Shown: positions 21,161 to 34,323, counted from the stretch's first letter. The stretch is DNA of 64,000 nt from Agriotes lineatus (GCA_940337035.1 CALNHX010002702.1:106631-170630), one strand, 5' to 3'. Made by a program: numbers and translations. Notes: a model not told the origin generated them from the letters alone.

Positions 21161-22540
21161 GAGAAGATTAAAGTTGTATGGCTTAGCCTCTTTTCCTGTT
21201 TCAAAGCACCAGCGCGCCCTGCTTGTACGCAGCGCGCTTGGGATGTTGTTATGCGTCGCCGTTTACTAACATTTATTGTTTATAACAGTTAAGATACACC
21301 CATTACTGTAACTTTAATTGATATATTTCTGTGTGTTTAAATACCAATAGGCCCCATTTGTTAAATGTTGCCGATGTGTTTTATTTATGCTGTGATTCGA
21401 TTTATATACTTGTAATACTGTGTCACGCTATTGCCCGAGCGGCATTCTGTATTTGATTTGTGTGAAGCGGATCCTGGCCAAATCTTGTGAGCGACAAGGT
21501 AGGTTCCCACGCCCTAGCTCCAGATTACAGGTAGCTCCAAAGCTACACACCCTTCAACCGCGTTTGGTCTTTCGGGTTCTGTCAGACGTGGGTTTCAATC
21601 CATACCTTAAGCTTGTGGCGCCCTCTTATTTATTAACACCCTGTATATGTCGTTACGCTTGTCCCTACGGCATCCTGTTCAAGAACCCCGCCCATCTCCT
21701 TGAACGTATTCAGCCGCGGTTATTAGCCTGTTCATGGGTATTTAGGGCAAGCAATGAAATTTTCCCGAACATGATATAGGTTAATGACACTCCCTAATCA
21801 GTTTTGTACCGTAACAACCTGTAACTCTTATCATTAATAATAATTGCATTCACAGGGAGTGGCACCCTCCTGGTCCCTTTACTGGTTGGGTTTGGTTTCA
21901 GTACTTTTGGTAGTACTGCCCAGTAGTAACCCCTAGATTAGTTATTGGTACAACCCGTACAGAGTAAGTAAGTTCTAAATTTTTACTGAACTGCTGGTCA
22001 TTGACAGTACAGCACTTACTGTAAATTCGCTCGACTGAGTTCTCCAAAGCATACGAAAACCATCACTGCGGAACAGCATGCATTTAGCGGGATCACTAGG
22101 CAGAACAGCATGCGTTTCTCGAATTTGACCCTCTCAATTATCATATAATTATCCTGCAAGGGTAAGAACCTCTGATGTCTATTATCTGCTGTAATTGTCA
22201 AAAAGTTAGCAAACATTATTCAACTAATTAGTACGTGACTTCTACAGTAGCTACTACTTAACTCATTAACTAAGAGTAGGCATACCGAGCCACTTCAAGA
22301 GCTTCGAAGTTTCTGTTCCAGATTCGCAATTCTATCCTTAATCCAGGACATCCTTCTATGCGGTACACTGGTTGCACCTGGGTCTCCAAAAACGTGAACT
22401 CTTGATTTAACGCTTAGTATATTTGTCCAGATTGTATTACATTATAAGGTTCAAAATATCTCTAACCATAAAGCAATAAAAAAAATGGCAGTGCGCCTCG
22501 TAAAAGGGGCTCCATATGATACAGCAGAAACTCAACTTTC
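21161..22540. other. No gene seen
   Basis: Moderate GC, short frames only. No recognisable protein or complete element boundaries. Confidence 0.35.
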
Positions 22541-22837
22541 TCAAAATGTAGGCGTTGTAAACGGTTTTAAATGAAGACATGTTCCGAAATGGCGTACAAC
22601 AAAACCTAGGAGTTTATTGCAAGAGTGTATTAAAATATCGATGTCTTTAATATTTGATATTAGATTTAGTGGGTTATTATTGATGGTGTAATTAAAATGA
22701 CCAGTAATGGTATTTCGTCTGAAGGTAATGGTAACACTTTTAAAAAGATTAAGATAGAGTTGATTTTTTTGACAATATTCGTAGAAAGCATTCAGATCGC
22801 GTTGTATGAGTATGTGATCGTTCTTATTTGATATCAT
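22541..22837 (-). pseudogene. LINE reverse transcriptase fragment
   Basis: The translation has LNAFYEYCQKNQLYLNLFKS followed by a segment ending IKDIDILI. This is the region after the catalytic YADD box of many non-LTR reverse transcriptases (order: DLN--L--WC--N-L-LN--K, then KDLGV). The catalytic box and the rest of the ORF are missing, so it is a fragment. The clade is undetermined (Jockey- or R1-like possible). Confidence 0.7.
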
Positions 22838-24237
22838 ATAAAATATACAGTTGAAAACTGCCTCAGGTTTATGGTTATTTCATTACATCATGTATACCTA
22901 ACCTGCTTCATTTTCGGTTCTTGATCCATATGTGTACCAAGTTTCTCCTTTCACGGTGGTTCAAACCATGTCCTAGTTTGTCAGACTTCATCTGCAAAAT
23001 GTGATATTTCAGAATCATATTCTGAGTATCCAGAATGGTGGTCATACCCTTGTCTTTTCAGCCGATAGGCACTCAGTCCTGCCTCTGCTTCTACCTGTAT
23101 GTGTAATGGAGGAAAATATAGTAGCCAAGTCGTTATACCAATACAGGCCGTTCTTTACATTTTTTATCGGTTTTTATTTTCTATGCTTTTTGGCTTGTGT
23201 TACCATACCAAGACTACATAGTACATCTGTTAGTGTGGGTATAATAACTGTTGAAAAGAACCAGAATACCATTTTGGATTTCAGCTCCATGTTCTGCCAA
23301 ACATCTTTTTGCAACTCAAGAATTTTCTCCAATCTTTGTTTGCAACGTGTTGGAAATGGTATTTGAAGGTCACCTCTTCTGCACATTGGCTTCGAAAAAA
23401 GAGGAATATTTTTCAGTATTTCGTTTCCTATGTACCTACCAATTTACTTTCTTAGCGTCTTTAAAATGAATGACCTAAGATTTTGAAGCGAGATTTGGCC
23501 CAACTACACTTGAGCTCATTTCTAATAATTAATATTTGCATATCTTAGCCAATTTGAATATGTACGTCTTGTAGTGTTTCTATATAAATTATTTTGTTAA
23601 ATTATTTGAATTACAATAGATTTAACTTAGGCGCCAATACGCATGAATCCGGTAGAGTGGCCCGCGATTTTTCGTGTGCAGTTTTTGCAAGCGTTGGCGG
23701 TGTGTTAAAGCGCAGAAAAAACAGTGAGTGCGACACGCTCGTGCAGAAGAGGCGACACTTGCAGTGGGCACCTAATTTCCGCTGCCGCAATGGGCTATTG
23801 CCCTAAGAGTGCATTACTTCAAATAGTCGAAGTAACGCACCGGCTTCAAAAGCTGGTTTTTAGCTTAATTTCAGAGTAGTTTTGCAAGTTCTGATAACGG
23901 CAGTTCACATACAAGTGAACAGCGTCTTCAGCGAAGCGCCACAATGCTTGGGAGCGGACTATCACAAAGAGCAAGGGGAAGGAAAAGCCTGCTGCAGCAG
24001 ATATAAAGGCTACCTACACGCAATTATTAAACCATATCCTATTTTACATTTGCCTTGCAAAGATAGCAGCTTGCATCATATTGTATCCTGTTGCGTCATT
24101 TGCACCTTTAACCCGTAAGGCAAGTTTGGAACCTCATCTAAGCTATTGTTTCAACTCGTGACGTCAAACAGCAGTCCCGACCAGGAGTATCACATTACAT
24201 TGCAAGATGCAATACCGAAAGTCTCATCATCCTTGGT
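22838..24237. other. No gene recognised
   Basis: A minus-strand frame of 70 codons at 23386-23174 is open but not recognised. Around 23600-23850 the DNA is GC-richer and has a small stem, GCATTACTTC against GAAGTAACGC, near 23811-23838. No known RNA family is identified. Confidence 0.35.
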
Positions 24238-24561
24238 CTATCCACTGTTCGATAAATGCCTCTTAAAGTTTTCGCCATGCGTCTCTATTTTAGGCAGTTT
24301 GAATTCAGTTTTTCCCGCTATTTGTTTAATGTCGTCTGTCCATCTTTTTTGTGGTCTTCCTCTACTCCGCATTGTAAGCCTTGGTCTCCATCCATTGATT
24401 TTGGTGTCCCATCGGTTTGGTTCCTGTCGAACTACGTGACCAACCCTCCGCCATTTCATTTTTAATATTCCTTCATTTATGTACATTAACGAACGAATAT
24501 CATGCAGAGTTTTAGAGTATAAAGGACAGTTAATCTCTGAAACTTTTTTGTGACGTTTCAA
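24238..24561 (-). pseudogene. LINE ORF2 C-terminal fragment
   Basis: About 107 open codons contain KMKWRRVGHVVRQEPNRW, then WRPR, then RSRGRPQKRWTDDIKQIAG. This is the distinctive C-terminal tail of RTE/CR1-like LINE ORF2 proteins of the kind often annotated craniofacial-development-protein-2-like. Only the tail survives, directly beside the foldback element at 24562. Confidence 0.8.
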
Positions 24562-25006
24562 TAATCATCTTATTTTGATAGGTATTTCGCCACACTACAA
24601 AATGAAAAATCTTAAAACATGAACGTTTCGAAAGACGTATTTGCGGTGTTGTGTTTCATTATTTGTTATTGGTACCTTTTATTATTATGATTTATTGATA
24701 TCTTATTTTTATTATTCTTATCATTGATTGTTATTAGTATTTTAAGAATTGTTGAAAAGATCGAGGAGATGTAGCTAAATATAGTCCGGCTACTTTTATT
24801 CGGGATTATATTAACTTTCCTACCTGGCCTCCCTTCCTAACTTTTCCTTTTTGAGTGGGGGGAATAACGTTGGGAAGCTAGGAGCCTTATTGTCGCTAAG
24901 GCTACTACATAACAAAAGATAGTAAAGAAAGTCAATAAATTATCTTGAAGCTTTTAATATTTTTCGTTTTGTAGTGTGGCGAAAACCCATAAAAATAAGA
25001 TGATTA
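24562..25006. mobile_element. Foldback element with inverted ends of about 58 bp
   Basis: The left end TAATCATCTTATTTT and the following CGCCACACTACAAAA are matched inverted at 24953-25006. The 445-bp element has a non-coding centre. It abuts the LINE fragment, whose reading stops at its edge. Confidence 0.75.
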
Positions 25007-27607
25007 AAGCACAGCTATTTTGGTATCTTTTTAATGTTACTTAAATGTGTATTTATTTTAGATATAGTGTTCCATTACTATTTGACTTATAAAAGCAAGT
25101 AGAAATCAGAAATCAGCACATATCTGTAGTTTGTGGACATGTGTTTAGAAATGGCTTTTCATTTTAGGGTTTAATCTTACTTTCTTTATTGTTTTGTGTG
25201 TAGATTTAGAAGCCAATATATATTTCAGTTACATTGATTATGAGCCGGTTGGCTTTTATTTGAGTGGAAACTTGAACCATTTATTTTCAATGCTAGGAAC
25301 CAGATTAGCTTAACTACCGAGCGTCGATTTAGCAGTAACCACGACTAGGAAAAAGGTAAGAATGCACTTGATGTAAACTGAGCTAGCTGAAAACTCCCAT
25401 GCAGTACTCTCTCTATGACAGTCGTTTTGCTGGTGTAACGCCTCATTTCATTTTGCGTTACGTTCTTCCCGCGCCCGGTCTTAGCGTGGCGTGATTTAGA
25501 TCTTGCCTAAGGAACGCTCAAGCTTCGAGATTGACACCCGCGAAGAATTTATTGGTGCGGCGCTTTTCGATAGCGAGCCGTGGTCAAGGCAGGCTAGGCT
25601 CGAAACAATTTATTTAGAAGCCACCGACGCAAATTTGGTACAGTTTTAACTAGCATGCTTTAGAAGCCTCGAGTTTCTGTAACAGTTAATGTATAGACAC
25701 AGCGGTGTCTCTTCAAGCACGTTCAGGTCGATATCTAGCTGTGGTCACATTTTCCTTTTTAATTTCTTTTATTGAGTTCGAATTTCGTGGTAATTAAGCC
25801 TGTTTTCATTCCTAATACTACCAAGTATCCAGCTGGATTGCAGTTTTCTTGAAATCTAGTCCTGTTGATGGATTTCATCGTGGCAAAAGGCTTTTGCGGC
25901 GTGAGTCTCAGATGCGAGCAGTTTGGCGGCTGATTGAATTTTCTTTGGCTGCAGCAGCCGCCTGTATCCGCTTCAGGGCCCAATTTAACAATTACATGCA
26001 GAGGCTGGGGAGAACCTCTATAAGATGGTTATGATAGTGCTTTCAACTATTTTTCGTGAGTATATGCATTGATTTTCACCTTGCTTGTTTTATTTATCGG
26101 CAAAGGGCTATTACCTATGAATAAAGAGTTTTACGAACTCCTTTGATTATCAAACTGTACGCGATAAACACTAGCTTGTTTTGCAACGCTTGAAGCGTTA
26201 GAATTTGATCAGTTAGAGTGCTAAAATTTGTGTGTAGCTAATACTAATTTCCACAAACGTCCACGAGGCGCTTATCACTAGCTATGTCATTTGTTCAACT
26301 ATTTAACATGCGATCGAAGGAAGCTGCGAGTCAAAACTAGCAAAATGTTTGTCTTGCCTACGAATGTCATTTTTTGGACTCAAAATTATTGATGGGTTGA
26401 TTTTATTTATTATGTTTTGATTTACGCTTTTATGCATCCAGTTGAACTATTTTAGCCTTGCCGGATATTTGTAAATAATTTATTTTGTTACTGTTGACTG
26501 GTGAGATAAATTAAATTCCTTTATTTCTGATATATTGTGTTATCTTGGTACAACCCCCTTCGACCTGTGCATTTTTATACAGGTGTGAAACGCGTACTAC
26601 AGGTAGGTGGTGATAAGATTAATAGCTAGACTTTGTTATATTGTGTTTAACGACAGTAGCCCAAAATTTTGTTGCTTTATAAAGATTATTTTAAAACCCT
26701 AAGGATCGCTCCCTAGTCCGTACTTACACCATTTTTTTCCACCGAGAGTCAGAGCTAGCTAGGGCTATGTCAACCCCTCGTTTAAGGGTAGTGCACTTGC
26801 TTCATTCTGTTTTTGTATAATATAAGGACTTGTTTATATCATACCATGCTTAGTAATAGAATACCTTATGAAATAAAGATGTCAGTGGTATAACGATTAT
26901 GTAGTACAACGTGGGTAAAATATCTACACATAATTTACAATTTAAAAGTCAAAATTCCTAACAATAGAAGTATAATAAAAAATATAACAAACTAACATAG
27001 GGGGTGAAGACCTTCAGGCTCTGGTTTATTTTAGAACAATTCGTTCGCCAAGATTGTGTTTTCTTTCATAAACGTGAAAAGAGAACAAATAGCCTGTGTC
27101 TGAGTAAGTTCATAATTTAATATCTGCCTTGGCGGGCTTCATAAACATATATTAGGTACTTTAAATATGTTTCTCCTTTAAAGGCTCTTCGGGTTTTCTC
27201 CACGCCTATTGTTGGGTGCATATTGATTAGCAAAAACTTCGTTGAAATGATGATTTTAATTTAATTTCAACATAATTGTAGTACATAACACAGTTAGAAG
27301 AGTTTATGAATTTATAGTTTATTTTTACCATAATTAACAAATGAATACATAATCATTTAACTCAAGATAAATTAATGAACTGAAGTATAAAGTAATTGAA
27401 GTTTAGTAACTACCTTCATATTACCAATAATTTTTTTAAGATAACAGCATTACTTGTCACGTTCGAATCTAACTCATGATCATTATCGTCAAGAAATTCA
27501 ACGCAATATGTTCAATTGTTTAACTCCGTATACAATCGTACTATCTTGCCCGATAACGTAACTGCTTGTAATATATCGAAATAATAACACAATTGTTAAC
27601 ATTCAAA
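25007..27607. other. No gene seen; 5' flank of gene 2
   Basis: The block 25430-25680 is GC- and CpG-richer and may be old LTR-type sequence. The rest is AT-rich. The last few hundred bases would hold the promoter of the gene starting at 27608, but no core element was assigned. Confidence 0.35.
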
Positions 27608-29116
27608 ATGTCATTACTCAAACGCGTGGTGGTGCCTGAAAATATTTTGGACGAACTGAAATGCTCCATTTGCTCGTTATATTTGTCCGTGCCGCCGATT
27701 GTGTACATCAGCAACAAAAGCCTAGTGTGTGGACGCTGCTCCGACTACTCTATATTAGAATGTCGAGCTATAGCATTTGAAGCTGCCGCAAAGTTGTTAC
27801 TTTTTCCTTGTCGGTATGCTAGCAGAGGATGCACCAAAAAGGAGCTAGAATGGGGGTCCGTGGAAACCCACGAAAGTACATGCGAACATCGGCCTTTCCA
27901 ATGTCCCATGACTTACTTAAGCAGTTGTGAATGGACGGGCGATTCGAAATTCCTGCTAGAGCATTATGTAATAGATCATCCCCACCTTGTGTTGAAAGCC
28001 AATCAGTTCAACCTGTTCTTCCATGAAAGCAGCGAGGACATCAAGCTGATGCGGGTGGGTACTGAATTTTTCCTGATATATCTTAAGACAGACGTAGAAG
28101 AGGGAAAGGCTTGGGTTGCAGTGAACTATACTAGAGAGCAGGAATATTCCTTCTGCTTCAAAATAGAGGTGAAAGAGCCCGAGGGGCGCAACACCGTGAC
28201 ACTTAAACACTCCGTTACCTCTGATCAAGGATGGGTGTTTGATAAAAATAAAACCTTGGAATTAAACATGGATTCCATGCAAACAATTTTAAAATCGTCT
28301 AAAGTAATTTGCAATATTTACATAACGGATGTTTCTAAGCCGATAATTTCCAAAAATGCAACTATTGACATGGATATTCTCAAAGAATTGGAGTGCCCTG
28401 TCTGCTTAGAATTTATGGTACCTCCAATATTCGTTTGCCAAAATGGCCATAGCGTTTGTGGTGAGTGCAAAATACGTTTGAATAATTGTTCAGTCTGCAG
28501 AATTCCTTTCGGCACTATACGAAACTTCATTTTGGAGAAGCTAACCACCCATATAACTTATCCTTGCAGAAACAGCAGCTCAGGATGCAACTTCGTGGGC
28601 AACTCCAGCACTATTGCCGACCATCAGAAAAATTGCTCTTCAAAAATAGTAGATTGTCCTTTGAACGAATCGGAAAAATGCAGATGGAGGAACACAGTCG
28701 AGAACTGCTCGGTACATGTACTTGAAAAGCATTTCCATAAGACCCGTATAGTTATAAACCAAATGATGTATTGGAATTTGCGTTCAACGGTTATGACCGA
28801 TTTTCAGATTATGAGTTTCAAAGATCACCTTTTTAAGGTCTGTTGCAGACGTAATCTAGAGTTTAACGGGTCTGTTTCTTGGGCTTTTCAGCAAATTGGT
28901 TTGGGCCGCCACAATCTACCAGAGTATAAATTTGAAATCGAATTTCTCGACCAGACGAACAGTGGCAGAAAACTTATCATCGATTCCTTGTGTCGCTGTA
29001 TAACAAGTGATGACTGTGTTTTTAGTAAATCATTGACTCTTTCTTATTATCTTCTAAAGCCATTTATAGCCAATAAGGAGTATCTTATTTTTAAATATAA
29101 TATATGTGCTATTTAA
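27608..29116 (+). CDS. Tandem double SINA/SIAH-like E3 ubiquitin ligase
   Basis: A single exon encodes 502 residues; the first in-frame ATG is at 27608 in a TCAAAATG context. Two SIAH-like halves are fused. Half 1 has a degenerate RING (C19, C22, C41, C44, C52 only; the central Cys-His pair and one later Cys are missing), a complete double zinc finger (C68, C75, H88, C92; C99, C107, H119, H124) and a substrate-binding-like region to about 240. Half 2 has a full C3HC4 RING (C263, C266, C277, H281, C284, C287, C294, C297), the second zinc finger pair (C320, C327, H339, C343; C350, C358, H370, H375) and its own C-terminal domain. SIAH proteins bind E2 enzymes through the RING and target substrates for degradation. 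Here half 2 would carry catalysis and half 1 may bind partners (inferred). SIAH proteins are normally about 280-320 residues, so this is double length. Confidence 0.9.
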   Translation: MSLLKRVVVPENILDELKCSICSLYLSVPPIVYISNKSLVCGRCSDYSILECRAIAFEAAAKLLLFPCRYASRGCTKKELEWGSVETHESTCEHRPFQCPMTYLSSCEWTGDSKFLLEHYVIDHPHLVLKANQFNLFFHESSEDIKLMRVGTEFFLIYLKTDVEEGKAWVAVNYTREQEYSFCFKIEVKEPEGRNTVTLKHSVTSDQGWVFDKNKTLELNMDSMQTILKSSKVICNIYITDVSKPIISKNATIDMDILKELECPVCLEFMVPPIFVCQNGHSVCGECKIRLNNCSVCRIPFGTIRNFILEKLTTHITYPCRNSSSGCNFVGNSSTIADHQKNCSSKIVDCPLNESEKCRWRNTVENCSVHVLEKHFHKTRIVINQMMYWNLRSTVMTDFQIMSFKDHLFKVCCRRNLEFNGSVSWAFQQIGLGRHNLPEYKFEIEFLDQTNSGRKLIIDSLCRCITSDDCVFSKSLTLSYYLLKPFIANKEYLIFKYNICAI

Positions 29117-30892
29117 TTAGTCAATTGGATATATTATGTTACTGCAGCAAACTGATAAAATATCATTTATAATGCGTGAAAATTTTAAACAGTGTAGTCA
29201 TCCATAGTAGTAAAAAATGTTTATCACTACTATATTGATACGAATTAAGTTAGTGGTGCTTTATTTCATTGTATGCTGATAACATTGTTGTGGTTCTGGC
29301 ATAGTCATAAATTAGATATATTTCTTATCCATCCATCTTAAACTCTCGTTCTCAGCTCAAGAAAAACACGTCTCAGATAGCAACTTGAAGTAGAGAAAAG
29401 TGCAAAAAGCGACACTTTAGTTATAATTGGTTTATTATTGAAGAGAGCAGAAGGTGATGATACAGGACGTTGTTTTTTATTATTGCCAAATTATTACGTT
29501 ACGAAACAACTGAATATATTCGACCCTTTTATAGACCGTGGCTAATATCACATAACCATGATTAAGACTTCTCGTAATAAACGCAACGGAAATATTTACA
29601 AAGCCTGCAAAAGAAGAAAAAGAAGGAGAAGATCATAACCCCACTTTATAACAAATTTCAAATGACAGCTTCATATTTTCTGGTTTAATAATACACATGA
29701 CTTAAAAATTCCAAAGGCACCCTTGATGAACTTTCTTTTTGCTAATATGATTCTTAAACAGAAATTGGCGTTAAATTCATTCCATCTTTTGTTACATAAG
29801 TTGTGATTTAAGAGTGACAATAAAATAAATGCACAATATTAACGTCCTAACTTGTTAATACAACAAGTAGTTCTAATCACAGTGTTGCAAAGAAGTCACA
29901 AGCAAACAGTTTGCTCAATCGTCATATCCAGTTGCGAACTACTAATTCAAGCCGCCAGGTTATACACTTATCGTGACATATTTGACAGAACACTCTGTAA
30001 TAGTTGGGATGCGACGAAGAAATTGACTACAAGGGAAAGACCTTAAACAACAATAATAGGAAAGAAGCACTAGTCAATTTACAGTAACAAATGGGCGTTA
30101 TTTAAATAAATAGGGACAAGTGCCATGGAATAAATGTGACAATTTTAAGACCAAATAGTTACAAACCAATAAAGCTACACATTTAACATAAGTGAGTACG
30201 ATAAAACAAACATTGAATCATAACGGATGGTAATGGTCCATTTTAGGGTGCAATAAAAATAGTATAAATATTTTAATATTGTCTAACTAAATTACACCTT
30301 ATTAGCAAAGCTAATTGCCAATAGTAATTAGCAATAAACACCATAAGCATGCTGAAGGAAACTAATATTAAATAACTTGAGTTACGTTGATAGACAGCAG
30401 TATCTAGTGAAGCACTGTAGTAATCAAGGAAACATTTCACCGGCAAAACGAAGGCAATATAGTAAATACAGTAATTAAATAGCCTGGTGTGTGAATGCAT
30501 CGGCATCCGCCTGAGGCCAGCTTCTAGTACACCTGTAACGTTTCGCTTAATCTTCGCGTTTTATGGTGTTACAAAAACCTCAGAACTACGGCAACCGGAG
30601 ATTCGCCGTTATGCGCGAATGAAACGAAGAAACGTCCGCCGCGCAATTTCCACTTTTAAGTTTGTCCAGAGAGGGGACGCGACAGTTACATATAAAACCA
30701 AAATTGTTCCGCGAACTGGAAAAGAATTATTCCGAGAAATAATCCCGACCGTCTGACCCAATCCCGCAGACCCGGCGGCCGGGGGCCCCGCTCTTCGCCG
30801 GCCGGAGCACCAGAAATATTCTAGTAAATCTCGAGCTAGTTTTTCGGAGAACCTGCTATTAAATAGCCTTGTCCCACTGTCGAAAGTTATAT
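29117..30892. other. No gene seen
   Basis: AT-rich downstream flank of gene 2. Around 30500-30800 the sequence is GC-richer, with a G/C-only patch near 30770-30805. No recognisable coding or RNA gene. Confidence 0.4.
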
Positions 30893-31090
30893 AGGCACAT
30901 CGGAGTATCGCATTGCGCTAATTTTGAATAATTTAACGTTCTCCAAACCCATGTAGCTTCTTAGTTTCAAATAACGCTCATCTGAGTATCGGATTGCGAT
31001 AATTTTGAGTAATTTGACATTCCCAAAACTCCTGTAACTTCTTACTTTCAAATAACGCACATCGTAGTATAGGATTAAGCTAATTTTGAA
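30893..31090. repeat. Minisatellite, about 2.5 units of roughly 85 bp
   Basis: Landmarks repeat in order: CACATCGGAGTAT or CTCATCTGAGTAT, then GCGCTAATTTTGA, then a TGTAGCTTCTTA-like or TGTAACTTCTTA-like block, then TTTCAAATAACGC. A minus-strand frame through it only reflects the repetition. Confidence 0.75.
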
Positions 31091-31310
31091 TCTTTCCAAG
31101 CCTGGCTGTATTTCCACAGTCCAGCGACAACTAAACTTTTTGGTCAAAACTCGGCCCGACCTTTCCGGTAAAGTATGCGGATCCTCCAGGCCTAACAGAA
31201 CTACGTACTTGTACTGAAAAACTCTAGCAGAAAAGTACATTATCGGTTTGTTTAGTAAAATTTATTTTTATATGATTACTGTCCAAAAATTGCCGTATTA
31301 ATTAAAAGGG

Positions 31311-31556
31311 CTAGAACAGTTTCCTCATTTTTGTTGTCATATATAATGCGTGATGTTCCAATCTTAAATGACAATCAAGCTGAATTCCTAGGTATTTTAT
31401 ATTATTTACTAGCTCGATTGAAGGCAGGTCACGCTCAATTTTTATTTGTTTATATTTATATTTACCATTAATAAAAGTTGCTTCTCCTGAATTCGTTTCT
31501 GAACTGCGTCCTATAAGTTTGCTTCCCACTCTATTTAAAGTTTTCGAGAATGCCAT
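31311..31556 (-). pseudogene. LINE reverse transcriptase thumb fragment
   Basis: The translation contains IKYLGIQLDCHLRLEHHALY, the K-Y-L-G box after the RT palm in non-LTR elements. Upstream residues are LINE-like but short. Truncated. Confidence 0.65.
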
Positions 31557-31879
31557 AGAAATTCAGGTAGATGAGTTTCTTATTGCCAATAGTACCTATA
31601 TTACCTAGCAACCAATCTGGTTTTCGGCCTGGTTACACTATACACATCTACTTTCACTGAAAAACTACAAGATTGCAATTCCTATCTGTACGCCGATCAC
31701 ACTAAGTTATACCAAAGAGCATATAATGCTTTATGTTCTTTGGTTATACTACTCTTTTTATCCTAGCTGCTTGTAATATTGTTAATCGGGATCTCCACGT
31801 TTTGCATCAAATCTCTTTAAAACATTGTTTACGTTTAAGTCCGAGTAAATCATTGGTTATGAAAATGATAGAATAACAA

Positions 31880-32852
31880 ATATTGATAACATTAATATAC
31901 AAATCGATGGTAATAATTTGTCTTTGCAAAATAATGTTAAAAATTTGGGTCTGGAAGTGGACCATACACTACGTTTCAAGGGTCATATTAGTAAATGTCT
32001 CCAGAGTCCATATTGTAATCTTCGAACTATTTTTCTCAACAGAGGTATTTTAAATGTAAGAATTAAATCTATCTTATGTGAATCTTTAGTGTTGTCTAAG
32101 TTAAGTTACTGTGTCGTGGTGTATGGTCCATGTCTAGACTCTATAGATAAAAGACGCATCCAGAAATGGCAAAATTCTTGTCTGCGATTGAATTTTGTTA
32201 TACGAAAGTTTGACAGAATATCTCACAAATTGAAAGAAGTCGGATGGCTTAGCATGGAGAACAGACGATACCTACATGTAGCCTGTCTCTATTATAAAAT
32301 TTTTATGAGCAAATGTCCTCCATATTTATTCAAAAAATTACGTTTCGTACAGATGTACATAATTTAAATTTACGGCATAGAGACTTACTTACATTAACTT
32401 CACATAAAACTCAACTGTTTCAGAAATCATCTAGTTTTTGTATCGCAAAGTGTTTAATAGTTTCTATGATACATTTGCATCTTCTACGACTACAAGTCAA
32501 TTTAAAACACAATTAAAAATACATTTATTGCAGAAGCAGAACGTTCGGGAGTAGCTGAATGATATTTTGTTATTAATTATGTTGTGTTGGATAATTATTG
32601 AGTTGTGGTTATTGATTCAGGGGGTTTGTTTCAGATGTATGCACCGATTCTTCGTAATCATTAATTATTGGTTTTTATTTTTTATTTTTCTTCTTTCTCT
32701 TAGTTCAGGTTAAGTGGAAGAGCAGCGGGAGGCAACGCCCTGTCGATGCCGCCGTGCTGAATCTCGCCTGGCACATACATTTCAATTTGGAATTTTATGT
32801 TTTATATGAAATTGATAATAAAGACATTATTATTATTATTGTTATTATTATT
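31880..32852 (+). mobile_element. LINE 3' end with ATT-repeat tail
   Basis: The frame at 31918-32367 has VKNLGLEVDHTLRFKGHI, then WQNSCLRLNFVIRKFDRISH, the post-RT C-terminal part of a LINE. The frame shifts near 32340 and continues with RTDVHNLNLRHRD. A 3'UTR follows, ending AATAAAGAC with an ATTATTATT tail at about 32830-32852. The copy at 36975-38160 is the same family. It is 5'-truncated and broken. Confidence 0.8.
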
Positions 32853-32869
32853 TAGGTAAATTATTACTA

Positions 32870-34323
32870 TAACATGAAAACGGCACACTGTTTTAAATGT
32901 ATAGTTGAGAGATTGTTATCTAACCACTGCATAATTTGAGGAAAAGATGTCGATATTTGTAAGTACAGAGTGTCCCAAATGGTATCTGTGAAAAGTAAAA
33001 CAGTGTCATCTGCATAAGATATTGTCATATAGTCTGATTTGTTACTCAGTAGATCATTTAACTAAATCAGAAAAAGAGTTGGACCCAACACGTTACCTTG
33101 TGGCACACCAAATGTTATTATTGTTTTTGAGCTCACAACATATCGTATGCTCAATTGTTGAGTACGATCCTCTAAGTAGCTCTTAAACAATTCATAACAG
33201 TTCCCGTGAATTCCTAGTCTCTCTAAGTTTTGCGATAATAGCGTGTGACTTACTGTGACAAAAGCCTTCGCCAAGTAAAAAAAACAGCAGCCGAACATAG
33301 TAATGAATACAAAGTTTAATAAATTTTTGTAATTAATAACTCAATGGCGTTATCAATTGACTTATTTTTCCTAACACTATGATACGGCTCGAACAAATTA
33401 TTGATGTCTAGATAGCTGTTTAATCTATTATTTATAATTTTTTCAAATATCTTTGATTGATAAGATAATAATGATATTGGTCGATAATTTGATAGGGCAT
33501 TTCTATTTCCAGATTAATATATCGGAATAACCACAGCATTTTTTAATGCTGACGAAAATACTCGAGAAGAGTAAGATTTGTTAATAATAATTTGTAAAGG
33601 TTCAGCTATATAGTGCTCAATAAGGCGAATGCTTTCAACACTTATTTGATCACTACCACATGATCTTTTGTTTTTAAGTGAGTTTATAACCTCTAATACT
33701 TCCTCTTTTGTAACTGGAGTTAAGAACATACTACAGATAAAGTTCCTTCTTTCATAGGAAGGGTGTTTTAGGCAATTTATATTTTTGTTAATGAGATTTT
33801 CAGCAGTTTCAGTTTGCCATCTTTAGAATTTACGATTTTAATTTTTTCACTTTTGTTGAAATTATTTGTGAATTCGTGAACAACCCTCCACAAGTTTTTA
33901 ATATCATTGGGTGCATTCATAATTTTTGATTTATAGTAATTTGACTTTGCTGTTCAAAGAGAAGTTGTAAGATAATTCCAGTAGTGTTTATAATATTTAT
34001 GCAACTCAACATTTGTTGGGTCCCTCCCGATTTTCACTTTAAGAGTACCTCTGTAATTGATTGAATTTATCAAACTTGCAGTGATCCACTTTCCTTTTCC
34101 GAGTTGTGGAGTTGATGGTTTTAATAGAAGTGCATCGTTCTTGAGCTTCTTGAAACGTGTCAGCAAACAACTTGATAGCATTATCTACATCTTGCTCATC
34201 CCTGACCCCGTCCCATACAGCTTCTGGAACTTCTTTTACAAAATTTTCTTTATTAAAAATAGTAATCTTATCACGGAGTTTATCGACATCAGTCATCAAT
34301 TTGGTTTTTCGTTTTAACTCCAA
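32870..34323 (-). pseudogene. LINE ORF2 fragment with RT core, minus strand
   Basis: From 34323 down: an endonuclease-RT linker, a K-N-K-RSCGSDQIS block (34181-33514 region), then KAFVTVSHTLLSQNLERLGI and FGVPQGNVLGPTLFLI (33298-33062), then SYADDTVLLF near 33000. These are the ordered palm motifs of a Jockey/CR1-like RT. Several stops and frameshifts separate them and the endonuclease is absent. Confidence 0.85.

Noticed and set aside
20085..21820. Possible solo LTR beginning TGTTAGGG
   Set aside because: No matching right end with a 4-bp duplication could be found, so it is left unassigned.
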